Shown here one piece after another: positions 34,427-43,579 of a stretch of DNA of 64,000 nucleotides. A program made the translations under genes and the position numbers. Source of the DNA: Ruminococcus sp. (GTDB lineage: Bacteria > Bacillota > Clostridia > Oscillospirales > Acutalibacteraceae); NCBI GenBank assembly GCA_017416065.1, contig JAFQDM010000025.1, positions 1 to 64,000 on the forward strand, read 5' to 3'. The number at the start of each line of letters is the position of its first letter. The first letter of the stretch is position 1. The notes beneath the pieces were generated by a model. The model was given only the letters and a program-made list of their open reading frames with translations. It did not search any database and was not told the origin of the DNA.

Positions 34427-34482
34427 CCTTATTCAATTATTCAGCAGATTCGGGGGATGTCCCCCTAACTTTTCATCCGTTA

Positions 34483-34498
34483 GTTAGCAAAGGCTAAC
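34483..34498 (+). promoter_or_regulatory. second DtxR-type operator, before feoB
   Basis: GTTAGC-AAAG-GCTAAC, the same dyad as upstream of feoA with one loop base changed, 22 nt before the feoB start. A GGGGGA-TG-TCCCCC hairpin lies at 34452-34465 between feoA and this site. Confidence 0.8.
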
Positions 34499-34520
34499 AT
34501 GCATAGAAAGAGGAAAAACT

Positions 34521-36656
34521 ATGAGTATAACAATTGCCCTTGCCGGCAACCCAAACAGCGGCAAGACCACCCTGTTCAACGCACTCACCGGCTCCAACCA
34601 ATACGTTGGCAACTGGCCGGGAGTTACCGTTGAGAAAAAAGAAGGCAAGCTGAAGAAGGATAACAACGTTATCATCACAGACCTGCCGGGAATCTACTCC
34701 CTCTCTCCTTATACATTGGAAGAGGTAGTGGCAAGAAACTACCTGATAAACGAAAGACCGGATGCGATCCTCAACATTGTAGACGGCACAAATCTTGAGC
34801 GTAATCTATATCTCACCACCCAGCTTATGGACCTGGGTATCCCCGTGATAATCGCCATCAATATGATGGATATAGTCCGCAAAAACGGCGACAAAATAGA
34901 CACACAGATCCTCTCCAAAAGAATGGGATGCCCCGTGGTAGAGATCTCTGCCTTAAAGGGTGACAGCATCCTTGAAGCGGCAGACATTGCTGTGGAAGCC
35001 GCAAAAAAGGGTCCCAAAATTCCCCGCCACATCCTCTCCGGTGTTGTGGAGCACGCCCTGGCTCACATAGAAGAGGCAACCATCCACAATATGCCCAAGG
35101 AGCGTCAGCGCTGGTACTCCGTCAAGATATTTGAGCGTGATGAAAAGGTGCTTCAGGAGCTGAATATTGACCCTGACGTTATTAAGCACATCGAGACGGA
35201 TATCCAAGAGGTAGAAGAGATCCTTGACGACGACGCAGAGAGCATCATCATCAACGAACGCTACAACTACATAACCTCAATAATGCAGCTTTGCTACAAA
35301 AAGAAGCATTCAGGCAAAATGACCGTCTCAGACAGAATAGACGCTGTGGTCACAAACCGCTTCCTTGCCCTGCCAATATTTGCTCTGATAATGTTCCTGG
35401 TCTACTACCTTGCCATTGGCTCCATCGGCAACTGGACGGTAGGCTTTATGAACGATACCCTCTTCGGCGAATGGGTAGTCCCTGCTGTAAACTCAGGGCT
35501 TGTGGCTTTGGGTTGTCCCCCTTGGCTTGTGGGGCTTGTCAGCGACGGAATAGTCAGCGGTGTGGGCGCTGTGCTGGGCTTTGTGCCTCAGATGTTCATA
35601 CTCTTCCTGCTGCTCTCCCTTTTGGAGGACTGCGGATATATGTCAAGAATTGCATTCATTATGGATAAGCTGTTCCGCAAGTTCGGTCTTTCGGGCAAGA
35701 GCTTCATCCCCCTGCTGGTGGGTGTAGGCTGCGGTGTGCCGGGAGTTATGGCATCCAGAACCATAGAGAACGAGCGCGACAGACGAATGACCATTATGAC
35801 CACCTGCTTTATTCCCTGCGGAGCAAAGATGCCCATCATAGGACTTTTTGCAGGTGCACTCTTTGGCGGAAGCGGACTTGTGGCTGTATCTGCTTACTTT
35901 ATAGGAATTGCCTCCGTTATAATCTCAGGCATAATACTCAAAAAGACAAAGATCTTCTCAGGCGATCCTGCTCCCTTTGTTATGGAGCTTCCCGCTTACC
36001 ACGCCCCCGTGCCCAGAAACATCTTCCGTGCAACCTGGGAGCGAGGCTGGTCTTTTGTTAAAAAAGCAGGCACAGTGATTCTGCTTTCTACCATCATTCT
36101 GTGGTTTTTGCAGGGCTTCGGCTTTGAAAACGGTGTGTTCACCATGGTGCAGGACAACAACAGCTCTCTGCTTGCAACCATCGGCAATATGATATCCTTT
36201 ATCTTCGCACCCCTGGGCTTTGGTAACTGGCAGGCGGCAGTTGCCACCATCACGGGACTTATGGCTAAAGAAGGTGTGGTTTCCACCTTCGGCGTACTCC
36301 TTGGTGCTGCAGAGGATTCCCCTGCAATCTACACCGCGGTAGCCGAGCACTTCTCTTCAAACGGAGTTATCGCCTACAGCTTTATGGCGTTTAACCTGCT
36401 GTGTGCCCCCTGCTTTGCCGCTATGGGAGCCATCAAAAGAGAAATGAATTCAGGCGCCTGGACCCTCTTTGCCCTTGCGTATATGACGGGCTTTGCATAC
36501 GGAGTATCACTTATGATCTACCAGTTCGGCTCCTGGTTTACGGGCGGCGGAAACATCATCGGCACCGTAATTGCCGCGTTGCTGCTTGTGTTTGCTCTGT
36601 ATATGCTTTTCCGTCCCTACAAGGAATCCACAAAACTTACAAAAAAGCTCAGATAA
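34521..36656 (+). CDS. feoB: ferrous iron transport protein B
   Basis: 711 residues. The N-terminal G domain has G1 GNPNSGKTT, G3 DLPGIYSL, G4 NMMD and the G5 region (SALKGD). A helical guanine-dissociation-inhibitor domain follows to about 260, then the membrane core with gate motifs (LLVGVGCGVPGVMASR and CFIPCGAKMPI). This is the full length for Gram-positive FeoB. It imports Fe(II) across the cytoplasmic membrane and is likely repressed by the DtxR-type regulator under iron or manganese sufficiency. Confidence 0.96.
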   Translation: MSITIALAGNPNSGKTTLFNALTGSNQYVGNWPGVTVEKKEGKLKKDNNVIITDLPGIYSLSPYTLEEVVARNYLINERPDAILNIVDGTNLERNLYLTTQLMDLGIPVIIAINMMDIVRKNGDKIDTQILSKRMGCPVVEISALKGDSILEAADIAVEAAKKGPKIPRHILSGVVEHALAHIEEATIHNMPKERQRWYSVKIFERDEKVLQELNIDPDVIKHIETDIQEVEEILDDDAESIIINERYNYITSIMQLCYKKKHSGKMTVSDRIDAVVTNRFLALPIFALIMFLVYYLAIGSIGNWTVGFMNDTLFGEWVVPAVNSGLVALGCPPWLVGLVSDGIVSGVGAVLGFVPQMFILFLLLSLLEDCGYMSRIAFIMDKLFRKFGLSGKSFIPLLVGVGCGVPGVMASRTIENERDRRMTIMTTCFIPCGAKMPIIGLFAGALFGGSGLVAVSAYFIGIASVIISGIILKKTKIFSGDPAPFVMELPAYHAPVPRNIFRATWERGWSFVKKAGTVILLSTIILWFLQGFGFENGVFTMVQDNNSSLLATIGNMISFIFAPLGFGNWQAAVATITGLMAKEGVVSTFGVLLGAAEDSPAIYTAVAEHFSSNGVIAYSFMAFNLLCAPCFAAMGAIKREMNSGAWTLFALAYMTGFAYGVSLMIYQFGSWFTGGGNIIGTVIAALLLVFALYMLFRPYKESTKLTKKLR

Positions 36657-36671
36657 AAGGAGGTTACCCCT

Positions 36672-36866
36672 GTGCTTCAATGGCTTAGTGCAAACATCGG
36701 AACCATTGCTGTGTGCGCTGTGCTTGCTGCAGTTGTTACGGCAATCATAATCCACCTTATCAATAACAAGCGAAAAGGCAAAAATTCCTGCTCCTGCGGA
36801 TGCGGCTGCTCAGGCTGTGCTATGAAGGACACATGCCACGCAGGCAAGGAAGAAAACAAAAAGTAA
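36672..36866 (+). CDS. FeoB-associated Cys-rich membrane protein
   Basis: 64 residues from a GTG start with GGAGG 8 nt upstream, 15 nt after feoB. One membrane helix (about 8-30, IGTIAVCAVLAAVVTAIIIHLI), a Lys/Arg-rich edge, then CSCGCGCSGCAMKDTC with six cysteines, followed by a His and a charged tail. This small family accompanies feoB in Firmicutes, and the cysteines suggest iron handling at the inner face. Confidence 0.9.
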   Translation: MLQWLSANIGTIAVCAVLAAVVTAIIIHLINNKRKGKNSCSCGCGCSGCAMKDTCHAGKEENKK

Positions 36867-36902
36867 AGACCTCATATTTATTTTCATAGAAACCCCTCTG
36901 AG

Positions 36903-36935
36903 ATATCCCGAAGTAAAATTCGGGATATTTCTTTT
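36903..36935 (+). terminator. terminator of feo operon
   Basis: ATATCCCGAA pairs with TTCGGGATAT around GTAAAA, followed by TTCTTTTTA. Confidence 0.9.
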
Positions 36936-37077
36936 TATTTACGGATTTTTCTGATTTATGCTCAAAATCCCTTCCTCAGGGGTAGACGAACATTTTAAAA
37001 TATGGTATTATAAAGTTTAGTTTGGTAATAAAGCCAAAACTCAGATAATCAAGAAAAAACAGAAATGAGGTATTCAT

Positions 37078-38706
37078 ATGGCTGCAAAAAAGGCCGTCAA
37101 AAACCAGGCGCCAAAGCTCAGATTCACCGTGAATCACGCTCTGGCAGATCTGTATGTGGTTCTGCTTTTCACCCTGTTTCCTCTCTATCTTTCCGAGTTC
37201 TACTCAGCCGCAAGAAGAGATAAATTCTGGGTATTCGTAATACTCTCCGCCGTAATGGGAATTGCGGTGGCGGCAGTTACACTGACCACCTATCTCAGCA
37301 GAAACAACGCCTACAACAGAAAGCTCAACACCTACCACGACCCCTTAAAGTTCAACGTAACGGACTATGCCTTTGGGGCATTTGTGGCGATCTCCATAAT
37401 CTCCACCTTTGCAAGCGGTAACATTGCCCATTGCTTTATGGGACTTTCAGGCACCAAATCAAACGGCAGAAATATGGGTCTGCTGATGATACTTATGATG
37501 TTTGTGTGCTATGCGGTGATCTCCCGTTATTTCTTCAACAAAAAGTTTGTGTTCTACGCAATCTTCCTGGGAATTACCGTTGTAAGCTTTGTTGCCATAG
37601 TTAACTACTACTATTGGGATATTCTCAACATCTTCTCTCACTATAAAAGCAACAAAAACGTTCAGCAGAACTTCACCTCAACCATAGGCAACAAAAACTA
37701 TCTGTCTGCCCTTATCTGCGTGGCTCTGCCCTTCTCCGTGGGAATGGCGATCTCTTCAAAAGATCTTGCAATGCGCATTGTGGCATATGTCAGCACAGGC
37801 ATACAGTTTATGGGACTTCTGGTTGCAACCTCTGACGGTGGCTTCCTTGGCTGCTTTGCCGCCATTGCCGCTATCCTCGTTATCTCAAGCAGAGAGCTCA
37901 AAAAGCTTATGCGCTTCTTCCTTTGCCTTGCAATTATGATGTTCTCCTCAAAGATACTCTGGCTTGCAGAGATCATCACAAAGAACGGCTCCAAGGGCTA
38001 CACCAGCTTCTCAGATTTCTTTGTAAACAACCACATCGTGTTTGCAATCGGCGCAGTTTCCCTTGCAGTATTTGCAGGACTTTATCTCCTTGGCAGAATG
38101 CGCTCAGGCTTTGAGATCCCAAAATATGTTTTCTACATCTGCCTGGGTCTTGTCTGCCTTGCAGTTCTGGTCTTTGCCGCACTGTTTGTTTACTACACCT
38201 TTATAGATACCAAATCAAAGCTCACGGGTATGAAGCGCTTCTTCCGCTTTGATGAAAGATGGGGTACCCACAGAGGCTACTTCTGGATCAAATCCTTTGA
38301 GGTGTTCGGCGAGATGAGCTTTGCAGAGAAGCTCATAGGCGCAGGCCCCGAGACCTTCTACTTCAAGTTTATCCCCTATTTCTCAGAGATGAACAAGCTC
38401 TTCGCAGAAAGCTCCACAAACTCTGCCCACAACGTGTACGTCAACTACCTTATCACTCACGGAATTCTGGGACTTGGAGCTTACCTGGCACTTATCGGCT
38501 CTGCACTTTACAACGCCTTCAGACGTGCAAAAGAGAATCCCCTCTCCTTTGTATGCGCAGGAGTTATCCTTGCCTACGCGGTGCAGGATATAGTCAACAT
38601 TGCAAACCCCGTCAACACTCCCTGGCTCATTGCCTTTATCGCCTTAAGCGAGGCAACGGCTCTGCGTGCAAACAGTCCCCACGAGCTTGCGGAAAATCGC
38701 TTTTAA
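37078..38706 (+). CDS. O-antigen ligase/polymerase-like membrane protein
   Basis: 542 residues with about twelve membrane helices. It has the Wzy_C/RfaL features: NFTSTIGNKNYLSALICVALP in a middle helix and a large outer loop (about 375-440) with GAGPETFYFKF and SAHNVYVNYLITHGILGLGAYL, the conserved Asn-His part. The N terminus is Lys-rich and cytoplasmic. Such proteins polymerise or ligate surface polysaccharide at the outer face of the membrane. No glycosyltransferase cluster lies nearby, so its partner glycan is unknown. It is flanked by its own terminator. Confidence 0.85.
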   Translation: MAAKKAVKNQAPKLRFTVNHALADLYVVLLFTLFPLYLSEFYSAARRDKFWVFVILSAVMGIAVAAVTLTTYLSRNNAYNRKLNTYHDPLKFNVTDYAFGAFVAISIISTFASGNIAHCFMGLSGTKSNGRNMGLLMILMMFVCYAVISRYFFNKKFVFYAIFLGITVVSFVAIVNYYYWDILNIFSHYKSNKNVQQNFTSTIGNKNYLSALICVALPFSVGMAISSKDLAMRIVAYVSTGIQFMGLLVATSDGGFLGCFAAIAAILVISSRELKKLMRFFLCLAIMMFSSKILWLAEIITKNGSKGYTSFSDFFVNNHIVFAIGAVSLAVFAGLYLLGRMRSGFEIPKYVFYICLGLVCLAVLVFAALFVYYTFIDTKSKLTGMKRFFRFDERWGTHRGYFWIKSFEVFGEMSFAEKLIGAGPETFYFKFIPYFSEMNKLFAESSTNSAHNVYVNYLITHGILGLGAYLALIGSALYNAFRRAKENPLSFVCAGVILAYAVQDIVNIANPVNTPWLIAFIALSEATALRANSPHELAENRF

Positions 38707-38734
38707 AGCATAAGGATTCATATTCATAGCTTAG

Positions 38735-38775
38735 ATCCTCCCGTCAATAATAAAGTCGGGAGGATTTTATTTTAT
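38735..38775 (+). terminator. terminator of O-antigen-ligase-like gene
   Basis: ATCCTCCCG pairs with CGGGAGGAT, followed by TTTATTTTAT. Confidence 0.88.
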
Positions 38776-38803
38776 CAAAGTAAAAAAAATATGCTCATAT
38801 TTA

Positions 38804-38832
38804 TTGACAGATTGTGCACATGGGTGTAAAAT
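38804..38832 (+). promoter_or_regulatory. sigma-A promoter of CofE-like gene
   Basis: TTGACA (38804-38809), 17 nt, TAAAAT (38827-38832). Confidence 0.82.
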
Positions 38833-38876
38833 AAATTGTTCGCAAAAACAAATCTATTTTGTGAAAGGTTGGTATT

Positions 38877-40058
38877 ATGAATTACACAGGAGTTACTTCC
38901 AGAGGCATCATCTGCCCCATCTTCAAAGAGGGCGACGACCTGGTGGCATCTATCGTCAAGAGCGTTACAGATGCTGCAAAGGGCGAGGAGTTTGAGCTTC
39001 ACGACAAAGACATCATCGGTGTTACAGAGGCTGTTGTTGCCCGTACTCAGGGCAATTACGCAACAACAGACCAGATCGCAACCGACATCAGAAACAAGTT
39101 CGGCGGCGAGGATATGGGTATTGTATTCCCCATCTTAAGCCGTAACCGCTTTGCTATCCTTCTGCGCTCAATTGCAAAGGGTTGCAAAAAGCTCTACGTT
39201 CAGCTTTCCTACCCCTCAGACGAGGTTGGTAATTCTTTTATCACATACGATATGATAGACGAGAAGGGTGTTAACCCCTACTCAGACAGCTTCAACGAGG
39301 AAGAGTTCAGAAACGTGTTCGGCTACGACACAAAGCACACCTTCACAGGTGTTGACTACATTGAGTATTACAAGAGTCTGGGTGACAATATAGAGATCAT
39401 CTTCTCCAACGACCCCAGATACATCCTCAAATATACAAAGAACGTTTTAAACTGCGACATCCACACAAGGTTCCGCACCCAGCGCCTCCTCAAGGCCGCA
39501 GGTGCAGACAAGGTCTACAGAATGGACGAGATCCTGACAGAAAGCGTTGACGGCTCAGGCTTTAACCCTCAGTACGGACTTCTGGGCTCCAATAAGGCTA
39601 CAGAGGACAAGGTTAAGCTCTTCCCCCGTGAGTGCCAGGAGTTTGTGGACAAACTCAGTGCCGAGATGAAGAAGGCAACAGGCAAGAACATTGAGTGTAT
39701 GGTATACGGCGACGGCGGCTTCAAGGATCCCGTCGGCGGCATCTGGGAGCTTGCAGACCCCGTTGTTTCCCCTGCATACACCCCCGGACTTGCAGGCAAG
39801 CCCAACGAGCTCAAGATGAAGTATTTTGCAGATAACGACCTGGCTGACCTTGAGGGCGAGGAGCTTGCAGAGGCTATGAAGAAGCTCATCAAGAGCAAAG
39901 AGGGCAGCCTCGTAGGCAGTATGCAGTCTCAGGGCACCACTCCCAGACAGATCACAGACCTTCTGGGTTCTCTCTGCGACCTGACAAGCGGCTCAGGCGA
40001 CAGAGGCACACCCGTAATTCTGGTTCAGGGCTACTTCAGCAACTACGCATCTGAATAA
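38877..40058 (+). CDS. CofE-like (coenzyme F420-0:L-glutamate ligase family) protein
   Basis: 393 residues. The N-terminal segment DIIGVTEAVVARTQGNYAT is the CofE signature (DVLVVTqKiVSkaEG in archaea). Other family blocks are DMGIVFPILSRNRFAILL, NDPRYILKYTKNVLNCDIHTR, VYGDGGFKDPVGGIWELADPVV and the end SGSGDRGTPVILVQGYF. It is about 150 residues longer than archaeal CofE. No other F420 gene is present here and these hosts are not known for F420, so it may add glutamate to another cofactor or peptide. It is a single-gene unit with its own promoter and terminator. Confidence 0.82.
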   Translation: MNYTGVTSRGIICPIFKEGDDLVASIVKSVTDAAKGEEFELHDKDIIGVTEAVVARTQGNYATTDQIATDIRNKFGGEDMGIVFPILSRNRFAILLRSIAKGCKKLYVQLSYPSDEVGNSFITYDMIDEKGVNPYSDSFNEEEFRNVFGYDTKHTFTGVDYIEYYKSLGDNIEIIFSNDPRYILKYTKNVLNCDIHTRFRTQRLLKAAGADKVYRMDEILTESVDGSGFNPQYGLLGSNKATEDKVKLFPRECQEFVDKLSAEMKKATGKNIECMVYGDGGFKDPVGGIWELADPVVSPAYTPGLAGKPNELKMKYFADNDLADLEGEELAEAMKKLIKSKEGSLVGSMQSQGTTPRQITDLLGSLCDLTSGSGDRGTPVILVQGYFSNYASE

Positions 40059-40086
40059 TCAAAATAATCAAACAATAAACAAACAA

Positions 40087-40125
40087 GCCTGAAGCGTAAA
40101 TTCAAACGCTTCAGGCTTTCTTTTA
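40087..40125. terminator. bidirectional terminator between CofE-like gene and rimI
   Basis: GCCTGAAGCG pairs with CGCTTCAGGC. TTTCTTTTA follows on the plus strand and TTGTTTGTTT on the minus strand. Confidence 0.9.
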
Positions 40126-40563
40126 TTCATCCATATATTTTGTCAAAAGCAGGGCATCCTCCACAGGGTCTGAGTAGTACCGCGGGCGCTTGCCCACCTG
40201 CTCAAAACCAAAGCTTGCGTAGAGGTTTATTGCGGGGGTATTTGTCTCTCTCACCTCTAAGGTCACAAACCGAAGCATCTGCTCCCTTGCACCCTTCAGA
40301 AGCTCGTTCATAAGCATTCTGCCAATCCCTCTGCCTCTGTGAGTTCTGAGCACGGCAATATCCGTAAGGCTTCCCTCGTCAATCACCCATTCAAGTGCAG
40401 CGTAGCCCACGAGCTCAGTCCCATCAAAGGCACCAAAACACACAGCCTTGCTGCTTTGAAGCAAAGCTCTCACCGTATCCTCTGACCAAGGGCTTGAGAA
40501 TGCATCGGAAAGCACCCTGTGAACCTGCGCAGTATGCTCTGCGCTTAGTTTAATTATCTCCAT
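40123..40563 (-). CDS. rimI: ribosomal protein S18-alanine N-acetyltransferase
   Basis: 146 residues from ATG 40563, with GGGAGA upstream; the start lies inside the end of the phosphatase gene (14-nt overlap). GNAT fold: VLRTHRGRGIGRMLMNELL is motif A for acetyl-CoA, followed by TLEVRETNTPAINLYASFGFEQVGKRPRYY, the RimI hallmark. It acetylates the N terminus of S18 in E. coli. It is the last gene of the alr-polA-phosphatase-rimI run. Confidence 0.9.
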   Translation of the reverse strand: MEIIKLSAEHTAQVHRVLSDAFSSPWSEDTVRALLQSSKAVCFGAFDGTELVGYAALEWVIDEGSLTDIAVLRTHRGRGIGRMLMNELLKGAREQMLRFVTLEVRETNTPAINLYASFGFEQVGKRPRYYSDPVEDALLLTKYMDE

Positions 40564-40999
40564 TTTGTTCTCCCAGATATTCAATCAGAGCTTCCACAGC
40601 CTCACAGATCTCCTCTGCACACTGCATATACCTTGAAAGCGATCCGCCGTAGGGATCGCTGATTCCGCCCTTTGCGCCGTGCAGAATATATATTTTATCC
40701 TCAGGCACACCGAAGTACATAAGCATATCCCTGTGCTCAGGGGTCATCACCGCAAAAAGATCCACCCCTTGCAGCTGTGCATCTGCTATGGAAGTTGAGC
40801 TGTAATGAGAGATGTCAATTCTCATCTGCTCCAGCGCCTTTGCGGAATTCTCCGACACAGGCAGACCTGTGCAGGTTGCAAGCCCTGCGCTCTGACAGGT
40901 ATAGGGCAAAGCCCTTTCCTTGCAGAAATGATTAAACAACCCCTCTGCCATAGGACTGCGGCAGGTGTTGCCCGTACAAACAAAAAGTATGTTTTTCAT
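40550..40999 (-). CDS. low-molecular-weight protein tyrosine phosphatase
   Basis: 149 residues from ATG 40999, with GGAG 6 nt upstream. The P-loop is CTGNTCRS at residues 8-15 (CX5RS), and the general-acid loop is in DPYGGS near residue 122. The family length is typical (YwlE/Wzb type; YwlE acts on protein arginine phosphate). Which substrate applies here cannot be seen. It follows polA by 18 nt. Confidence 0.9.
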   Translation of the reverse strand: MKNILFVCTGNTCRSPMAEGLFNHFCKERALPYTCQSAGLATCTGLPVSENSAKALEQMRIDISHYSSTSIADAQLQGVDLFAVMTPEHRDMLMYFGVPEDKIYILHGAKGGISDPYGGSLSRYMQCAEEICEAVEALIEYLGEQNGDN

Positions 41000-41017
41000 A
41001 GTAATCTCCACGGTAGA

Positions 41018-43579
41018 TCAGGATTTTGCGTCGTACCAGGAGGCGCCCATTGAGGCTTCTGCCACCAAAGGAACAGAAAGCTTCACAGCGTTTTCCATCT
41101 CCTCCTGAAGTATCATAGCCGCCATCATAGCCTCGTGCACGGGAGCCTCTACAATGAGCTCATCGTGCACCTGCAGAATGAGCCTTGACTCCATGCCCTC
41201 AGAGGCGAGCCTTTCGTCAACCTTTATCATGGCTATCTTGATTATATCTGCCGCTGTACCCTGAATAGGCATATTCCGCGCAACCCTTTCTCCGAAGGCG
41301 CGGGTCATATGGTTTGTGGCGGTAAGCTCTGGCAGGTATCTTCTGCGGCCGAATAGGGTCTCTACATATCCCGTAAGCCTTGCATTCTCAATGACAGACT
41401 TCATATATCCGTCAACCCCCGAGTAATGGCGCAGATAGCTTTTGATGTAGTCCGAGGCCTCCTTGTTGGTGACCCCGATATCCTTTGAAAGGGAAAAGGC
41501 GCCGATGCCGTACACAATACCGAAGTTCACTGCCTTTGCCCTGCTTCTCATAAGGGGTGTGACCATATCCTTAGGCATAGAGAATACCTCAGATGCTGTC
41601 ACCGTATGGATGTCTGTATTATCAAGGAAGGCTGTGCGCATATTCTCGTCTTTTGCAATATCTGCAAGTACCCTCAGCTCGATCTGTGAGTAGTCTGCAT
41701 CAACCAGCACGCACCCCTCTTTTGCCACAAAGAACTTCCGCAATTCTCTGCCAAGCTCGGTCCTCACGGGGATATTCTGCAGGTTAGGCTCTGTGGAGCT
41801 GATCCTGCCGGTTCTCGTTTCCTTCTGATTAAAGCTTGAGTGTATTCTTCCATCCTCAGCAATAACCTTTGTGAGCCCCTCGCAGTAGGTGGACTTAAGC
41901 TTTGCATAGGTTCTGTATTCAAGTATCATTCCCACTACGGGATGATGGTGCCGCAGGTCCTCCAGCACGTCTGCGTTGGTGGAGTATCCGCTTTTGGTCT
42001 TTTTCTTTGCAGGAAGCCCCAATTTCTCAAAGAGGGCAACTCCCAACTGCTTGGGTGAATTAATGTTGAATTCATAGCCCACGGCAGAATATATCTCCTG
42101 CTCAAAGAAAGCAAGCTTTTCGCTAATATACGCTCCGTAATTCTCAATTCCCTCACGGTCTACCGCAAAGCCTACGTTCTCCATTCTTGCAAGCACCCTT
42201 GCCAGGGGAAGCTCTATTGTATCCAAAAGGGTCTTCTGCTTTTTTTCCTCTATCTCGCGGCTGAGCCTCCTTGCTATCTCAGGCAAAGAAGCATAAAAGG
42301 GAGAAACCTCCTCCCCCTCAACCTTCGCCTGGTCTATTCTGTACTCAGCGCAGAGCCTTTCGGGAGAATAATCCGAGGAAGAGGGGTTCAGCAGATATGC
42401 CGCAAGGGAAACATCAAACTCTGCTGTCTTCATATCTATGCCCTTTCTGTCTGCATAGGCATACACGGGCTTTGAATCGTAAAAGCACTTTTTGGTGTTT
42501 GGAGATGCAAGGAATTCTTTGAAAAGCTCCTCACTTTGGCAGGTGTACACAGCATCCTCTGCATAAACGTACAGGCAAAGGAACTCACCCCGGTCAAACA
42601 CCGCATCTGCAACTGTATTTTCTTTTTGAGAAATATCATCAAGACTGTTCAGAGCCACAACCTTAAGCGGAGGCTTGTCCTCTTTTGCCTCCTTCTCAAA
42701 GGCAACGTCTCCGTTCAAGCCGAATTTATCAATAAGCTTAAAGAGCTCAAGCCTTGCCATATACCTGGCTGCGGCTGCAGGGTCCTGCATATTAACCCTG
42801 TAGTTTTCAAGGGCGGTGTCTATGGGCACTGTACTGCATATCTCGCCCAGCATAAGGCTCAAAAAAGCGTTCTCCTTGTCAGCAGTAAGCTTCTTCCTTA
42901 CAGAGTCCTTAATTTCGGGGGAATCAATGTTGTCATACACTCCCTGCAGGCTTTTGAATTTGCAGATAAGTTCTCCTGCACCCTTGGGGCCGATGCCTGC
43001 CACCCCCGGGATGTTGTCAGAGGTATCCCCCTGCAATGCCTTAATATCTATAAGCTGGCGGGGGCTTACTCCGTAGTCCTCCTGCACCTTCTGCACGTCA
43101 TAGACCACCGCTGTGGGCGAGCCCTGCTTGGTGGCGGCAAGCCGCACGGTCACCTTGTCTGAAACAAGCTGAAGGGAGTCCCTGTCTCCCGTGGCAATAA
43201 CGCACTCGTTGCCGCTTTCCTCACAAGAGGCGGCAAAGGTGCCCAGTATGTCGTCTGCTTCAAAGCCCTCAAGAGAGACCAACTTGTATCCCAAAAGCAC
43301 AAGCAGCTCCTTAAGCGGCTCCACCTGCGATGCCAGCTCCTCAGGCATTCCCTTGCGGGTTGCCTTGTAGCCCGAGTATGCCTTATGCCTGAAGGTGGGA
43401 GCACGCAGGTCAAAGGCGATGGCAACACAGTCAGGGTTAGTATCTGCCTTTATCTTCTCAAGCATGGTCAGGAAGCCGTAAATAGCATGGGTGAACTGTC
43501 CGTCCTTTGTGGTAAGAGGTCGGATTCCGTAATAGGCTCTGTTCAGAATACTGTTGCCGTCAACTGCTAAAAGTCTCAT
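41018..43579 (-). CDS. polA: DNA polymerase I
   Basis: 853 residues. The 5'-3' nuclease (1-290) starts MRLLAVDGNSILNRAYYGIRPL and includes GFEADDILGT and GDRDSLQL. The middle domain (about 300-460) lacks the acidic residues of an active 3'-5' exonuclease, as in Bacillus Pol I. The polymerase domain has motif A VDADYSQIELRVLAD, O-helix RAKAVNFGIVYGIGAF and motif C LQVHDELIVEAP. It does gap filling in repair and Okazaki fragment processing. Its start overlaps alr by 4 nt. Confidence 0.97.
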   Translation of the reverse strand: MRLLAVDGNSILNRAYYGIRPLTTKDGQFTHAIYGFLTMLEKIKADTNPDCVAIAFDLRAPTFRHKAYSGYKATRKGMPEELASQVEPLKELLVLLGYKLVSLEGFEADDILGTFAASCEESGNECVIATGDRDSLQLVSDKVTVRLAATKQGSPTAVVYDVQKVQEDYGVSPRQLIDIKALQGDTSDNIPGVAGIGPKGAGELICKFKSLQGVYDNIDSPEIKDSVRKKLTADKENAFLSLMLGEICSTVPIDTALENYRVNMQDPAAAARYMARLELFKLIDKFGLNGDVAFEKEAKEDKPPLKVVALNSLDDISQKENTVADAVFDRGEFLCLYVYAEDAVYTCQSEELFKEFLASPNTKKCFYDSKPVYAYADRKGIDMKTAEFDVSLAAYLLNPSSSDYSPERLCAEYRIDQAKVEGEEVSPFYASLPEIARRLSREIEEKKQKTLLDTIELPLARVLARMENVGFAVDREGIENYGAYISEKLAFFEQEIYSAVGYEFNINSPKQLGVALFEKLGLPAKKKTKSGYSTNADVLEDLRHHHPVVGMILEYRTYAKLKSTYCEGLTKVIAEDGRIHSSFNQKETRTGRISSTEPNLQNIPVRTELGRELRKFFVAKEGCVLVDADYSQIELRVLADIAKDENMRTAFLDNTDIHTVTASEVFSMPKDMVTPLMRSRAKAVNFGIVYGIGAFSLSKDIGVTNKEASDYIKSYLRHYSGVDGYMKSVIENARLTGYVETLFGRRRYLPELTATNHMTRAFGERVARNMPIQGTAADIIKIAMIKVDERLASEGMESRLILQVHDELIVEAPVHEAMMAAMILQEEMENAVKLSVPLVAEASMGASWYDAKS

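Noticed and set aside
34452..34465. Terminator between feoA and feoB
   Set aside because: GGGGGA/TCCCCC can pair, but no T tract follows and feoB lies directly downstream on the same strand.
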